This document shows, piece by piece, positions 33,626-39,954 of a DNA stretch of 39,954 bases; position 1 is the first letter of the stretch, and every line of letters begins with the position of its first letter. A program made the position numbers and the translations under genes. Under the pieces are notes generated by a model. That model did not search any database, was not told the origin of the DNA, and was given only the letters and a program-made list of their open reading frames with translations. The DNA is from Brevibacterium aurantiacum (GTDB taxonomy: Bacteria > Actinomycetota > Actinomycetes > Actinomycetales > Brevibacteriaceae), in contig NZ_VLTK01000017.1 in NCBI RefSeq assembly GCF_007558825.1, positions 1-39,954 of the forward strand, written 5' to 3'.

Positions 33626-34722
33626 CACCGCTCGAGCTCCCGACCTTCTCCCGCATCGTCAGTGGCGTTGTCCTCGGGTGTATCCGCTTTCGCCCAGGCC
33701 GGATCGCTGGGATCGCCGAGGTCTTCGTAGGCGTGGATGATGTCGAGGAGGACGCGAAGGAACCCGACGTACTCTGTCCGGATCTCGGTGAACAGGTCAG
33801 TCAGGTCTGGCATGATCTCGTTGATGAACCCGTCGTGGGTGCCGGAGAAGTTCTCGACCTTCGCCCGATGTTCGCTCAGCACGTCGACCATCGTGGTGTA
33901 GCCCTCTGGCAGGTTGAAGTCCGAGGCATCGACACTGCGATACATCACCTCGGCCATCTTCAGCAGTGACGTCACCTCAGTGCGCAACGGGGTGAGCGAG
34001 TCCCCGTTGTGGGCCGGGTCTTTGTAGCGAACGGGGTCTGAGAACACGTCGAGGATCGTTAGTGAGTCCTCGGCCACCCGGTAGTAGGAAGCACCCAGCA
34101 GCGGTTCGCGGATCTCGGTCGTCGTCAGCAGCGCCCAGTCTTGGGCTTCGGGGTAGGCGAAGTACGGGCTGAGGTCGATGGTGTCGAGCACTCGATCTGC
34201 CTCACCTGCCAGCCAAGCAGCAACTCGTGAGTGCGTGCGTTCATCGGTTGAATCGAGTCCGTAGAGTCCGAGCACATCGAGCCAGCCACCGGTTGTTGTG
34301 TCATATATGCCCGCTGCCGAGAGTTCGAGGAAGATGCGCACCATCGCCGATTCGCTGTCTTCGATGGCATCGACGTAGCCGTTGTCATTTTCTGAGAACC
34401 GGGGTTTGGTGAGTTCCGTCGGCAGCCACATGATCGGGTGCCACATGAACGAGGCGTTGATGTGTCTGAACCGTTTGCGGATGTCATAGTCATCGCCGGG
34501 GTAAATGAGGTGGGGATGGAAGAAGGGCAGAGGCAGCTTCGACATCGGCGAAGTCATCAGCTCTTCGTGATCGATGCCCGAGGCCTCGTGGAAGGCCATG
34601 TAGAGCTTTGATGTCGTCACCGGGTCACGGGGGAGGAGTGCCCAATCGTCAGCACGCAGAAGGAATTGCCTGCGTGGGGCATCGGCCGGCAGGTCTTGGC
34701 GGGTGGTGCTATACAGATTCAA
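33625..34722 (-). CDS. Hypothetical protein (365 aa) of the conjugation operon
   Basis: No family recognised. A soluble, helix-rich protein with an N-terminal SxLY.. start, a His/Pro-rich loop (PFFHPHLIYPGDDYD), a Trp motif (ASFMWHPIMWLP) and an acidic C-terminus. The start overlaps the nuclease gene by 14 nt and the stop overlaps the HNH gene (TGATG), so the four genes are coupled. Likely accessory to DNA processing. Confidence 0.6.
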   Translation of the reverse strand: MNLYSTTRQDLPADAPRRQFLLRADDWALLPRDPVTTSKLYMAFHEASGIDHEELMTSPMSKLPLPFFHPHLIYPGDDYDIRKRFRHINASFMWHPIMWLPTELTKPRFSENDNGYVDAIEDSESAMVRIFLELSAAGIYDTTTGGWLDVLGLYGLDSTDERTHSRVAAWLAGEADRVLDTIDLSPYFAYPEAQDWALLTTTEIREPLLGASYYRVAEDSLTILDVFSDPVRYKDPAHNGDSLTPLRTEVTSLLKMAEVMYRSVDASDFNLPEGYTTMVDVLSEHRAKVENFSGTHDGFINEIMPDLTDLFTEIRTEYVGFLRVLLDIIHAYEDLGDPSDPAWAKADTPEDNATDDAGEGRELER

Positions 34723-35299
34723 GGGTTTCTCCTTTTGCGTGTGTGGTCATCGGCAGGGTGTGGGACTCGGTCAGGGCCCGATACGAGGCCTCAAAGGCTT
34801 CGAACGTGCCCACGATCGTCACCGGGTCGCTGGTCAGCGCTGCCCACCGGTTTCGGCGGGGGTGGGTTCGGTAGCCGTGTGGTCCGACGTCGTCGGCAAT
34901 CCAGGCCTTGAGTTTCGAGATGGTTCCGAAGTCGGCGACGGGCTCGACACCGGGTATGACCAAGGCCATGTCAGGGGTGTAGGAAGCAAGGACTCGCACA
35001 CTGTCTTTGCGAGCTCCTTCGATGATCGACATCCCGACGCCGTAGTCCTTGAAACCATTGGCAGCCTGCTCGGCGGCTCCATAGGCGGCCTGCCTCACAG
35101 CGCCACCGAGGTTGGGGGCCTTGAAGTACTTGACCTGGACGGCGAATCCGTCGAGGACGAAGAGGTCACCGCGATCATGGGGTTGGCCAGCATTCTTCCC
35201 GCGTTGCGCACCGGGGACGAGTTGATCGGCAAGCCGGGCCTCGAAGAGAGCGAAGACTTCACGCTCGCCGCGGTCGCCCTTGTTCTTGGAGGAGTTCAT
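34709..35299 (-). CDS. PD-(D/E)XK-type nuclease (Holliday junction resolvase-like)
   Basis: Motifs: KGDRGEREVFALFEARL (N-terminal helix with Glu), then DRGDLFVLDGFAVQVKYFKA, which fits the D-x(n)-(E/Q)-x-K core of Hjc/VRR-like PD-(D/E)XK enzymes, followed by a helix (AAYGAAEQAANG). 196 residues, comparable to phage and plasmid resolvase-like nucleases. AAAGGAAC precedes the ATG, which overlaps the upstream frame's stop (ATGA). Likely handles branched or nicked DNA for the mobile element; substrate unknown. Confidence 0.68.
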   Translation of the reverse strand: MNSSKNKGDRGEREVFALFEARLADQLVPGAQRGKNAGQPHDRGDLFVLDGFAVQVKYFKAPNLGGAVRQAAYGAAEQAANGFKDYGVGMSIIEGARKDSVRVLASYTPDMALVIPGVEPVADFGTISKLKAWIADDVGPHGYRTHPRRNRWAALTSDPVTIVGTFEAFEASYRALTESHTLPMTTHAKGETLESV

Positions 35300-35686
35300 G
35301 ACGATACGGGTTCCTTTCGGACTGGTTGGTTGGGATCAAGGCCGTCTGTGGCTACGTGGTCGCACCAAGCGGGAAGGCTGCGTTCTTCGACGTCGAGTCC
35401 TGCCCGAATGGCGGCCTTTGATGCCCAGACTCATGCCCGGCGTGATCCCACGATCGATGTAGAGGGCAACACCTTGAGCTCCGGCCATCCATTCGAGATT
35501 CGCCTCGATGCCCACTCCGCGCTCGTATTCGTTGGAGTCGTCGAGGACACCTGGCTGGGTATAGAGCATGTGGGAGGCGAACGGCGCCTCTCCGCGCATG
35601 AGCGAGTCGTGCATCGCCGCCCTGGCATAGGCCAAATTCGTCGTGGTATCACCAGCGAACGGAGATTCGAGGACCATCCGCCTCAC
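35296..35686 (-). pseudogene. DUF7768 (nucleoside-2-deoxyribosyltransferase-like) gene, 1-nt frameshift
   Basis: The N-terminal two thirds match DUF7768 closely: RRMVLESPFAGD, NLAYARAAMHDSLMRGEAPFASH, MLYTQPGVLDDSNEYERGVG, ALYIDRGITPGMSLGIK. After that the written frame gives Arg-rich nonsense, whereas the adjacent frame gives KAAIRAGLDVEERSLPAW...REPVSS and ends in TGA overlapping the next ATG (ATGA). So there is one extra base at AAAGGCC (~35413-35419). The restored product is ~129 aa. These small proteins occur in actinophages and conjugative plasmids. Confidence 0.78.
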
Positions 35687-35976
35687 CGCCTGGCCCCGGC
35701 GACGTCAGCAGATGGTTCATCAGAGTTCGAGGCCCGCAGTACCGCAAGGGCGTTGTCTTGGTGCCCGGCATCGATGCTCTCCGACAGTGAGTCCAGTAGG
35801 TTCATCGACGACCTGTGTGAATCTGCCAGGGCTTTGATGACGGGGAAGACTGGCCCATTCGTTGCACGCCAGTTGGTTACGGCATCGTTGGCAGCGTAGG
35901 AAGTGGTCATAAGACTGAGCAGATCGCCGGCATCGACGGTGATCTTCGTGGAGGTATTGGTGGGGTTCGTTGTCAT
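35683..35976 (-). CDS. Small hypothetical protein, first gene of the leftward operon
   Basis: 97 residues, Thr/Asn/Ala-rich start (MTTNPTNTSTKITVDAGD), then a helical part. It overlaps the DUF7768 start by 4 nt (ATGA). No family. Being the most upstream gene before a 217-bp gap, it marks where the operon's promoter should lie. No strong ribosome site is seen before ATG. Confidence 0.5.
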   Translation of the reverse strand: MTTNPTNTSTKITVDAGDLLSLMTTSYAANDAVTNWRATNGPVFPVIKALADSHRSSMNLLDSLSESIDAGHQDNALAVLRASNSDEPSADVAGARR

Positions 35977-36194
35977 ACTCGATACAGAGGACGCCTATGT
36001 CCGTGGCTATTTAGAATGCCGTTCAGGAGAGGCAGAAGCATTTGTCCTTTTGGATGATCGAATAGTCAGAAGAATGAGTCAGATAAGCTATTTTGCGGAA
36101 GTGACTGTAGAGACGCCGCCTACTTTGTACAGATCGTCGCAAGTCATCCGCCACGGGATCATTAGAATCGGCGGAGCGTCGCTAGACTATCCGG

Positions 36195-36863
36195 ATGATG
36201 AGCTCTCGCCGAGGCGTCCTGAACGAATTACTGCGGTTGATCAACGATGTCACGCCTGGGAGACGTGCACTCGTCGCAATCGACGGCCTTGATGGGGCTG
36301 GGAAAAGTGTGCTCACGAATGAGCTTGTTGACCTCGCCGCAGGTTGTGATCGCGAGGTGGTGGGGCTGAGCATTGACGGGTTCCACCACCCGCGCGCAAC
36401 TCGGTACGCCAAAGGAACTGGCCCCGAGTCGTTCTATCACTCGTCATATGACTACCCCGCCTTCCTGCGATTCGTGGTCGAGCCCTTGAGAGCTGGGCGA
36501 TCGGTAATTCCGGCAGTTTGGGACGTCGAAGCTGACGTGCCTGTGCAGCCATGTCCCCTTGACTTGTCTGACGATTGCATCCTCCTCGTCGAGGGAATTT
36601 TTCTCCATCGGGCGCAGTTGCGCGACTGCTGGGATGCTAGTGTTTGGGTCGACGTTCCCTTCGCTGTTTCAGTTCCTCGCGGCAATCTGCGGTTTTCGGG
36701 TAGTTTCGACCCCGATCCTGACTCCGAGTTGAACCACCGCTATGTCGGCGGTCAACGTATCTACTTCCGTGAATGCTCTCCTTGGGAACAAGCGACATGG
36801 ATTTTTGACAATACGGATCTCGGCCATCCAAGTTTGAGTACATCTTCCCTGCGCCACGGCTGA
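36195..36863 (+). CDS. Uridine kinase-like P-loop nucleoside kinase
   Basis: Walker A IDGLDGAGKS (~30) with a following LSIDGFHHPR motif typical of uridine/uridine-phosphoribulokinase-like kinases, then DCILLVEGIFLHR (Walker B-like) and a C-terminal YFRECSPWEQATWIFDNTD. 222 residues is the family length. Start at ATG 36195 (or 36198). A -10 (TAGACT) ends 6 nt before ATG, suggesting a leaderless message. Phosphorylates a nucleoside or a related small molecule; the substrate is not fixed by the sequence. It stands between the conjugation operon and the second toxin-antitoxin pair. Confidence 0.82.
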   Translation: MMSSRRGVLNELLRLINDVTPGRRALVAIDGLDGAGKSVLTNELVDLAAGCDREVVGLSIDGFHHPRATRYAKGTGPESFYHSSYDYPAFLRFVVEPLRAGRSVIPAVWDVEADVPVQPCPLDLSDDCILLVEGIFLHRAQLRDCWDASVWVDVPFAVSVPRGNLRFSGSFDPDPDSELNHRYVGGQRIYFRECSPWEQATWIFDNTDLGHPSLSTSSLRHG

Positions 36864-37089
36864 GGCGTCTACTTCGTAGCGCGATGTTGTCGGGTCGTGT
36901 TGCGCCGGTAATGAATACAGTGGACGGGCGCCGGTCCTATTGTGGGGGCGAATATTTCTGCACGTCTCTTTGTCAAGCACCAGAGGCCGGATCCAGGTAC
37001 ACAGTGTATTTGTGGATCTGTCCAAAGTACGTGGCATCTCTACAATGGCTTCGACTCGCCGACCCGTCGCGCCTATCTAGAAAACTGTG

Positions 37090-37101
37090 TAGAATGAGGG
37101 C
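37090..37101 (+). promoter_or_regulatory. -10 box and possible leaderless start of the second toxin-antitoxin pair
   Basis: TAGAAT (37090-37095) is followed by GAGGGC and then ATG, so transcription may begin at the ATG; alternatively GAGGG acts as a ribosome site. No clear -35 is seen. Confidence 0.45.
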
Positions 37102-37404
37102 ATGACGAATCTGACGATAACAGAAGCAAGCAAGACCGGTATTTCAGGCCTTGTCTCCTCCGCGGAGTCGGGGGAAGAAGTTACGCTTTCCCGGCACGGT
37201 GAGCCAGTCGCTGCCGTCGTGTCCACTCACGAGCTGGCTGGTCTTCGTGAAGATCGAGAATCGTTGAATGCCGCAGCATTGGTTATGGCTCGGATAGCTA
37301 CCGACAGCGGAACTCGAACTGATCTTGATCAGGCCATGGAATATTTCGGCATTGAGCGCGCAGACCTCGAAGCCGAAATCGACGCCGGCCACCACACGCT
37401 CTGA
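37102..37404 (+). CDS. Phd/YefM-type antitoxin
   Basis: 100 residues with the Phd fold pattern: TITEASKTGISGLVSSAESGEEVTLSRHGEPVAAVVS, then helical part with acidic DLEAEI. It binds DNA at the N-terminus and toxin at the C-terminus. The toxin gene starts 9 nt after the stop. Confidence 0.88.
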   Translation: MTNLTITEASKTGISGLVSSAESGEEVTLSRHGEPVAAVVSTHELAGLREDRESLNAAALVMARIATDSGTRTDLDQAMEYFGIERADLEAEIDAGHHTL

Positions 37405-37413
37405 TCCGCCATT

Positions 37414-37971
37414 GTGAACCACCAACATGCGCGAGTCCGACTGACCGAAGATGCCATCACCGACCTGCACCGGCTCTGGAAGAAGGACCCCCAGATTGTC
37501 CGCGATGTATTCGCCAAGATGATTTTGCTCGAACGCTCACCTCAGGCGGGACAGCCGCTGCTCGGAGACTTAGTCCCATTTCGAAAGCTGACGGTAGGTA
37601 ATCGGCACTGGCGAATAATTTGGCGGCATTCTGTTGATGAAGACCATCGGCCGGTTCTTGAGATCGCAGAGGTTTGGGCTATTGGTGCTAGGTCGGACAG
37701 CGAAATTTACGCCGAGATGAAATCAAGGACCGATAAGCTCAAGAGACACGGTAATCCGAACGCGAAGCCGCTGGTTGAAATCTTGGAGTCGTTTGGAAGC
37801 CGCAAGGGATCCGTCTACGCGACTCCAGAACCGCCGAAGCCAACTGCTTTGCCCGACTGGCTTGAGCAGGGACTACGGGCAGAGCTACACATGAGTGAAG
37901 AACAGATTTCGGGACTGACGCCTAGCGAGGCTCATCAACTCATGATCGCTCACTGGTCAGAAAGCAAATAG
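37414..37971 (+). CDS. RelE/ParE-type toxin with long C-terminal extension
   Basis: N-terminal ~95 residues are RelE-like: VRLTEDAITDLHRLWKKDP, FRKLTVGNRHWRIIWRH, PVLEIAEVWAIGAR. A normal RelE is ~90-100 aa; this one is 185 aa. Residues ~100-185 add a Lys-rich segment and the end PDWLEQGLRAELHMSEEQIS..TPSEAHQLMIAHW, a helical domain of unknown role that might contact ribosome, antitoxin or a protease. Start GTG 37414 follows the antitoxin by 9 nt. Confidence 0.82.
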   Translation: MNHQHARVRLTEDAITDLHRLWKKDPQIVRDVFAKMILLERSPQAGQPLLGDLVPFRKLTVGNRHWRIIWRHSVDEDHRPVLEIAEVWAIGARSDSEIYAEMKSRTDKLKRHGNPNAKPLVEILESFGSRKGSVYATPEPPKPTALPDWLEQGLRAELHMSEEQISGLTPSEAHQLMIAHWSESK

Positions 37972-37976
37972 CTCAG

Positions 37977-38384
37977 TCAGGATCGGCGGGCGGTGATGAG
38001 CTCTCGGCGCAGTCTCTCGCGTGGACCAGTCATGACTCTCACGCTTGACCGGGCGCTACAGTGTTCAACGGCGGCGGATGTCTCAGGGGAATACTCTCGG
38101 CCCAGTGACGGCGATGGTGTCGGGGCGAACGGGGCAGGCATGTTCCTGATCGTCACGACCTCGGATTGGCCTGAGCGGGTGAGGATCTGTGAGACCGAAT
38201 ATGACGGACCGATCGGCAGGCGTCCAGCAGCAAGTCCGGCGTCGAGAAAATCACGCGTCGGTCCATCATCAGGGCCGAAGTCTTCTTCGCCGTCCAGGCT
38301 GAAACCACTGACGTGAGGGCGTGTTTTGGCAGTCTCGGCGTACTGACCACCATCGGGGACTCCTGAGCCAATTCGATTCTGCAC
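37977..38384 (-). CDS. Small protein with GVPDGGQYA N-terminal tag
   Basis: 135 residues starting GTG QNRIGSGVPDGGQYAETAKTRP, the third copy of the tag found at 24549-25649 and 38399-39397. Beyond the tag it has an acidic linker and a basic C-terminal helix (GPRERLRRELITARRS). It starts 14 nt after the stop of the upstream gene, so is co-transcribed. Function unknown; tag suggests it travels or works with the same partner as the other two. Confidence 0.55.
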   Translation of the reverse strand: MQNRIGSGVPDGGQYAETAKTRPHVSGFSLDGEEDFGPDDGPTRDFLDAGLAAGRLPIGPSYSVSQILTRSGQSEVVTIRNMPAPFAPTPSPSLGREYSPETSAAVEHCSARSSVRVMTGPRERLRRELITARRS

Positions 38385-38398
38385 ATTTCCATTGTGCC

Positions 38399-39397
38399 TT
38401 ATCTGCCAGTCTTGGTCAGGCGATTCGCCGCTTGGCGCTCCTTTTCGCGTCGCCGGAATCGGGCATCGTCCTCGTCTTCGATCCGTGAGAAGGCGTAGAA
38501 GTTCGTCTCGAAGTAGTCGGTCATGGAGTCTGACTCGTCCATTCGATACGAGTTGGAGATCCGGTCGATGCGGTCCTTCAGCTCGGCTGCTTCAGGGCGG
38601 TGGCGCCTGCCAAGATAGGCCGGCTCCATGTCGTCGGCGGGTGCATAGATCTGGTCGTTGGTGAGACCTTGGACCTCAATGCTCATGGCCGATGCGCTGG
38701 ACTTACGCACACTGTAGGTGAGGTCGTTGGGCAGGTATCCAGTCGTCTTGGCATCTTTGATGTCCGCCCGGATGGCCTTGGCCGCCTCAGTCGTCGACAT
38801 GCCCAGCTCGTATCGGCTCCCATACATCGCGGGAGACTGATGCCCGTACCGGTTGTCGCAGACCCTGACTCCACCCGGAATGAAAGGTTGCCGAGAGACA
38901 TTGAGAATGCCCATTGCAGTGTCATTGTCTTCAACGGCCTGAGCAATGATCTCCTCGTCCTCGGCTGGCTCGCCATTGTCGCCGGCCTCCAGGTAGCGAT
39001 TCAGGACCTCCTGGCGATCCTCGTCAGTAAGGCTCGGGAGCCGGGACTTCAGTTGCTGAGCCGCTGACTGCCTGTCTTCACCGCTGTCAGAGGCCCACCG
39101 GGCGTCGAAGAAAGCGTTGCGGGTGCGCGGATGGACGAATCCGGGTAAGTCGATGGCACTGGGATTATTGGGGTGCTTGCCGGGCAAGACGGTGCCAGCC
39201 ATTGACTCCGAGTCGCTGGCGATGTGGCGTGCTGGTGGCTCGGGCTCCTCGAAGTCATCGATCGTGAGCTGGGGTGGGTCATCTGTAAAGGAATCATAGA
39301 ATCCGCCGAGCCCATCAATGCTGGGTCGAGCCTTCGTGGACTCAGCGAACTGGCCGCCTTCGGGGATACCGGACTGGACGCGGTTGAGATTGCTCAT
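38399..39397 (-). CDS. Tagged protein with LPD29-like region
   Basis: 332 residues. N-terminal tag NLNRVQSGIPEGGQFAESTKARP. Central acidic linker, then a segment (MSTTEAAKAIRADIKDAK, LTYSVRKSSASAMSIEVQGLT, ~205-260) that resembles LPD29, a domain of polyvalent proteins, which phages and conjugative elements deliver together with DNA. C-terminus is a charged helix (RRREKERQAANRL). ATG 39397 is chosen over the upstream open frame because the tag follows it and because the upstream TTGCCGCACGTA matches the other tagged gene. Domain match is by eye only. Confidence 0.55.
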   Translation of the reverse strand: MSNLNRVQSGIPEGGQFAESTKARPSIDGLGGFYDSFTDDPPQLTIDDFEEPEPPARHIASDSESMAGTVLPGKHPNNPSAIDLPGFVHPRTRNAFFDARWASDSGEDRQSAAQQLKSRLPSLTDEDRQEVLNRYLEAGDNGEPAEDEEIIAQAVEDNDTAMGILNVSRQPFIPGGVRVCDNRYGHQSPAMYGSRYELGMSTTEAAKAIRADIKDAKTTGYLPNDLTYSVRKSSASAMSIEVQGLTNDQIYAPADDMEPAYLGRRHRPEAAELKDRIDRISNSYRMDESDSMTDYFETNFYAFSRIEDEDDARFRRREKERQAANRLTKTGR

Positions 39398-39417
39398 ACC
39401 CTCACTACGTGCGGCAA
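39345..39417 (-). repeat. Duplicated 5' module (copy 2): upstream motif plus tag codons
   Basis: Partner of 25591-25669. Shares the TTGCCGCACGTA motif 8 nt before ATG, then the tag codons, at nearly identical DNA sequence. The intervening bases (GTGAGGGT versus TACCGGGC) differ. Confidence 0.7.
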
Positions 39418-39617
39418 CGTGAAGATACACCACCGCCCACCTCATGCGGCGTGCCGGGCACACTAGGTGGGCGATGATGGGAGAGGCAGACGGCCAAGGG
39501 TAGGAGAACACTTGATTGGCCGCCCGTACCAGCTATAGAGAACGCTGCCAGTCGTGGTTGCGCATAAATTGGAAGAATTGCCGTCAACTTTCACGGTTGT
39601 GGCAACGCAACGGCGCG

Positions 39618-39623
39618 TAGAAT
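39618..39623 (+). promoter_or_regulatory. Candidate -10 box for the rightward terminal genes
   Basis: TAGAAT lies ~55 nt upstream of the small ORF start, with TTGTGG 15 nt before it as a weak -35. Confidence 0.3.
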
Positions 39624-39677
39624 TGCCTGGGATTAGTCATTCACTCCACAAGCTTTTCCTTGTTTAGAGGAGGACAC

Positions 39678-39812
39678 ATGACCGAATCAGAAGCTGAGAA
39701 TCTGAGCAATCCTGGCAAGGACTCCGTTGAGCGGCATCTCAAGAAAGACGTGGCTAGGGGAGTACTGGTGCAGTGGCAATACATCATCGAGCAAGAGACA
39801 CTTCCCTCTTAG
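39678..39812 (+). CDS. Small ORF of 44 aa, strong ribosome site
   Basis: AGAGGAGG ends 5 nt before ATG 39678. The product is acidic then basic (MTESEAENLSNPGKDSVE, HLKKDVARGVLVQWQYI), ends TAG. No family recognised. Its context-fitting ribosome site is the main support. Confidence 0.45.
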   Translation: MTESEAENLSNPGKDSVERHLKKDVARGVLVQWQYIIEQETLPS

Positions 39813-39838
39813 CCGTTGGCGTACAAGACCTTTCCACC

Positions 39839-39954
39839 ATGCAACCTATGACGAAAGAGACATTATTTGTCTGGGATTCGCTGAGTAAACTCTTGACTGC
39901 GGCGCTAGCCCTGACCTTCATCGGCGACGGGCGTCTGCGACTCAATGATGAAGT
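39839..39954 (+). CDS. Partial ORF running off the window
   Basis: ATG 39839 (or 39848) opens a frame to the right edge: MQPMTKETLFVWDS, then a mildly hydrophobic LSKLLTAALALTFIGDG. Too short to identify. It would follow the 44-aa gene by 26 nt. Confidence 0.35.
   Translation, partial: MQPMTKETLFVWDSLSKLLTAALALTFIGDGRLRLNDE

Noticed and set aside
34703..35899. 398-aa rightward ORF
   Set aside because: Antisense to the nuclease/DUF7768 genes, low-complexity composition, no ribosome site; shadow of high-GC third positions.
1..39954. tRNA or rRNA genes
   Set aside because: No cloverleaf-compatible stretch or rRNA signature was noticed by eye; a tRNAscan run would settle it.

Overview
The window looks like DNA from a high-GC Gram-positive bacterium (Actinomycetota, probably Micrococcales and perhaps Brevibacterium-like). 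This rests on moderate-to-high GC, GTG/TTG starts, lipoproteins with actinobacterial lipoboxes, an actinobacterial type IV secretion (T4SS) gene set, and -10 boxes placed about 6 nt before ATG starts as in leaderless mRNAs. The genus is an inference. There is no rRNA or ribosomal protein gene; the content is mostly accessory, so an integrative element or plasmid with some chromosomal-type cargo is the best reading.

Layout. 1-2.5 kb: the 3' part of an IS110 transposase, a P-loop ATPase gene with an internal amber codon, and a small HTH protein. 2.5-4 kb: a RelE/Phd-like toxin-antitoxin pair and a hypothetical gene. 4.1-6.1 kb: a cassette bounded by two 46-bp direct repeats, carrying a secreted protein gene and followed by a serine resolvase. 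6.2-8.7 kb: an Abi-family gene broken by one amber codon, a gene with a ParB-like motif, and an SRAP (HMCES/YedK) gene. 8.9-14.6 kb: a LysR regulator divergent from a three-gene operon (POT peptide transporter, S9 peptidase, threonine-aldolase-like PLP enzyme), apparently for peptide uptake and catabolism. 14.9-18 kb: an IS110 scar, a double-HTH protein, a Panacea-domain protein and two lipoproteins.

18.1-36 kb: a leftward conjugation region. From promoter-distal to proximal it has a VirB6/TrbL-like membrane protein, a VirB3/PrgI-like protein (frameshifted), an IscB RNA-guided nuclease with an upstream omega-RNA candidate, a two-TM pilin-like protein, a sigma-region-2-like regulator, a lipoprotein, a VirB8-like protein, a second lipoprotein, a 1145-residue peptidoglycan hydrolase, a membrane HNH protein, a hypothetical, a PD-(D/E)XK-like nuclease, a DUF7768-type gene (frameshifted) and a small protein. 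A PGB/DUF1906 cell-wall gene (frameshifted) lies antisense between two of these. VirB4, VirD4 and a relaxase are not in the window.

36-40 kb: a uridine-kinase-like NTPase, a second Phd/RelE pair whose toxin has a C-terminal extension, and two leftward genes that share an N-terminal GIPEGGQFA-type tag with the sigma-like protein; one has an LPD29-like region. The window ends in two small rightward ORFs.

The most notable feature is the iscB/omega-RNA unit inside the conjugation operon, with no TnpA transposase. It starts directly after the pilin stop codon and its own stop overlaps the next ATG. If its guide comes from the flank, as in other IscB elements, it would match the pilin 3' end and could act against iscB-less relatives of the same element. 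Five otherwise readable genes are broken by single-base changes (two amber codons, three 1-nt indels), which means either recent decay or sequence error.
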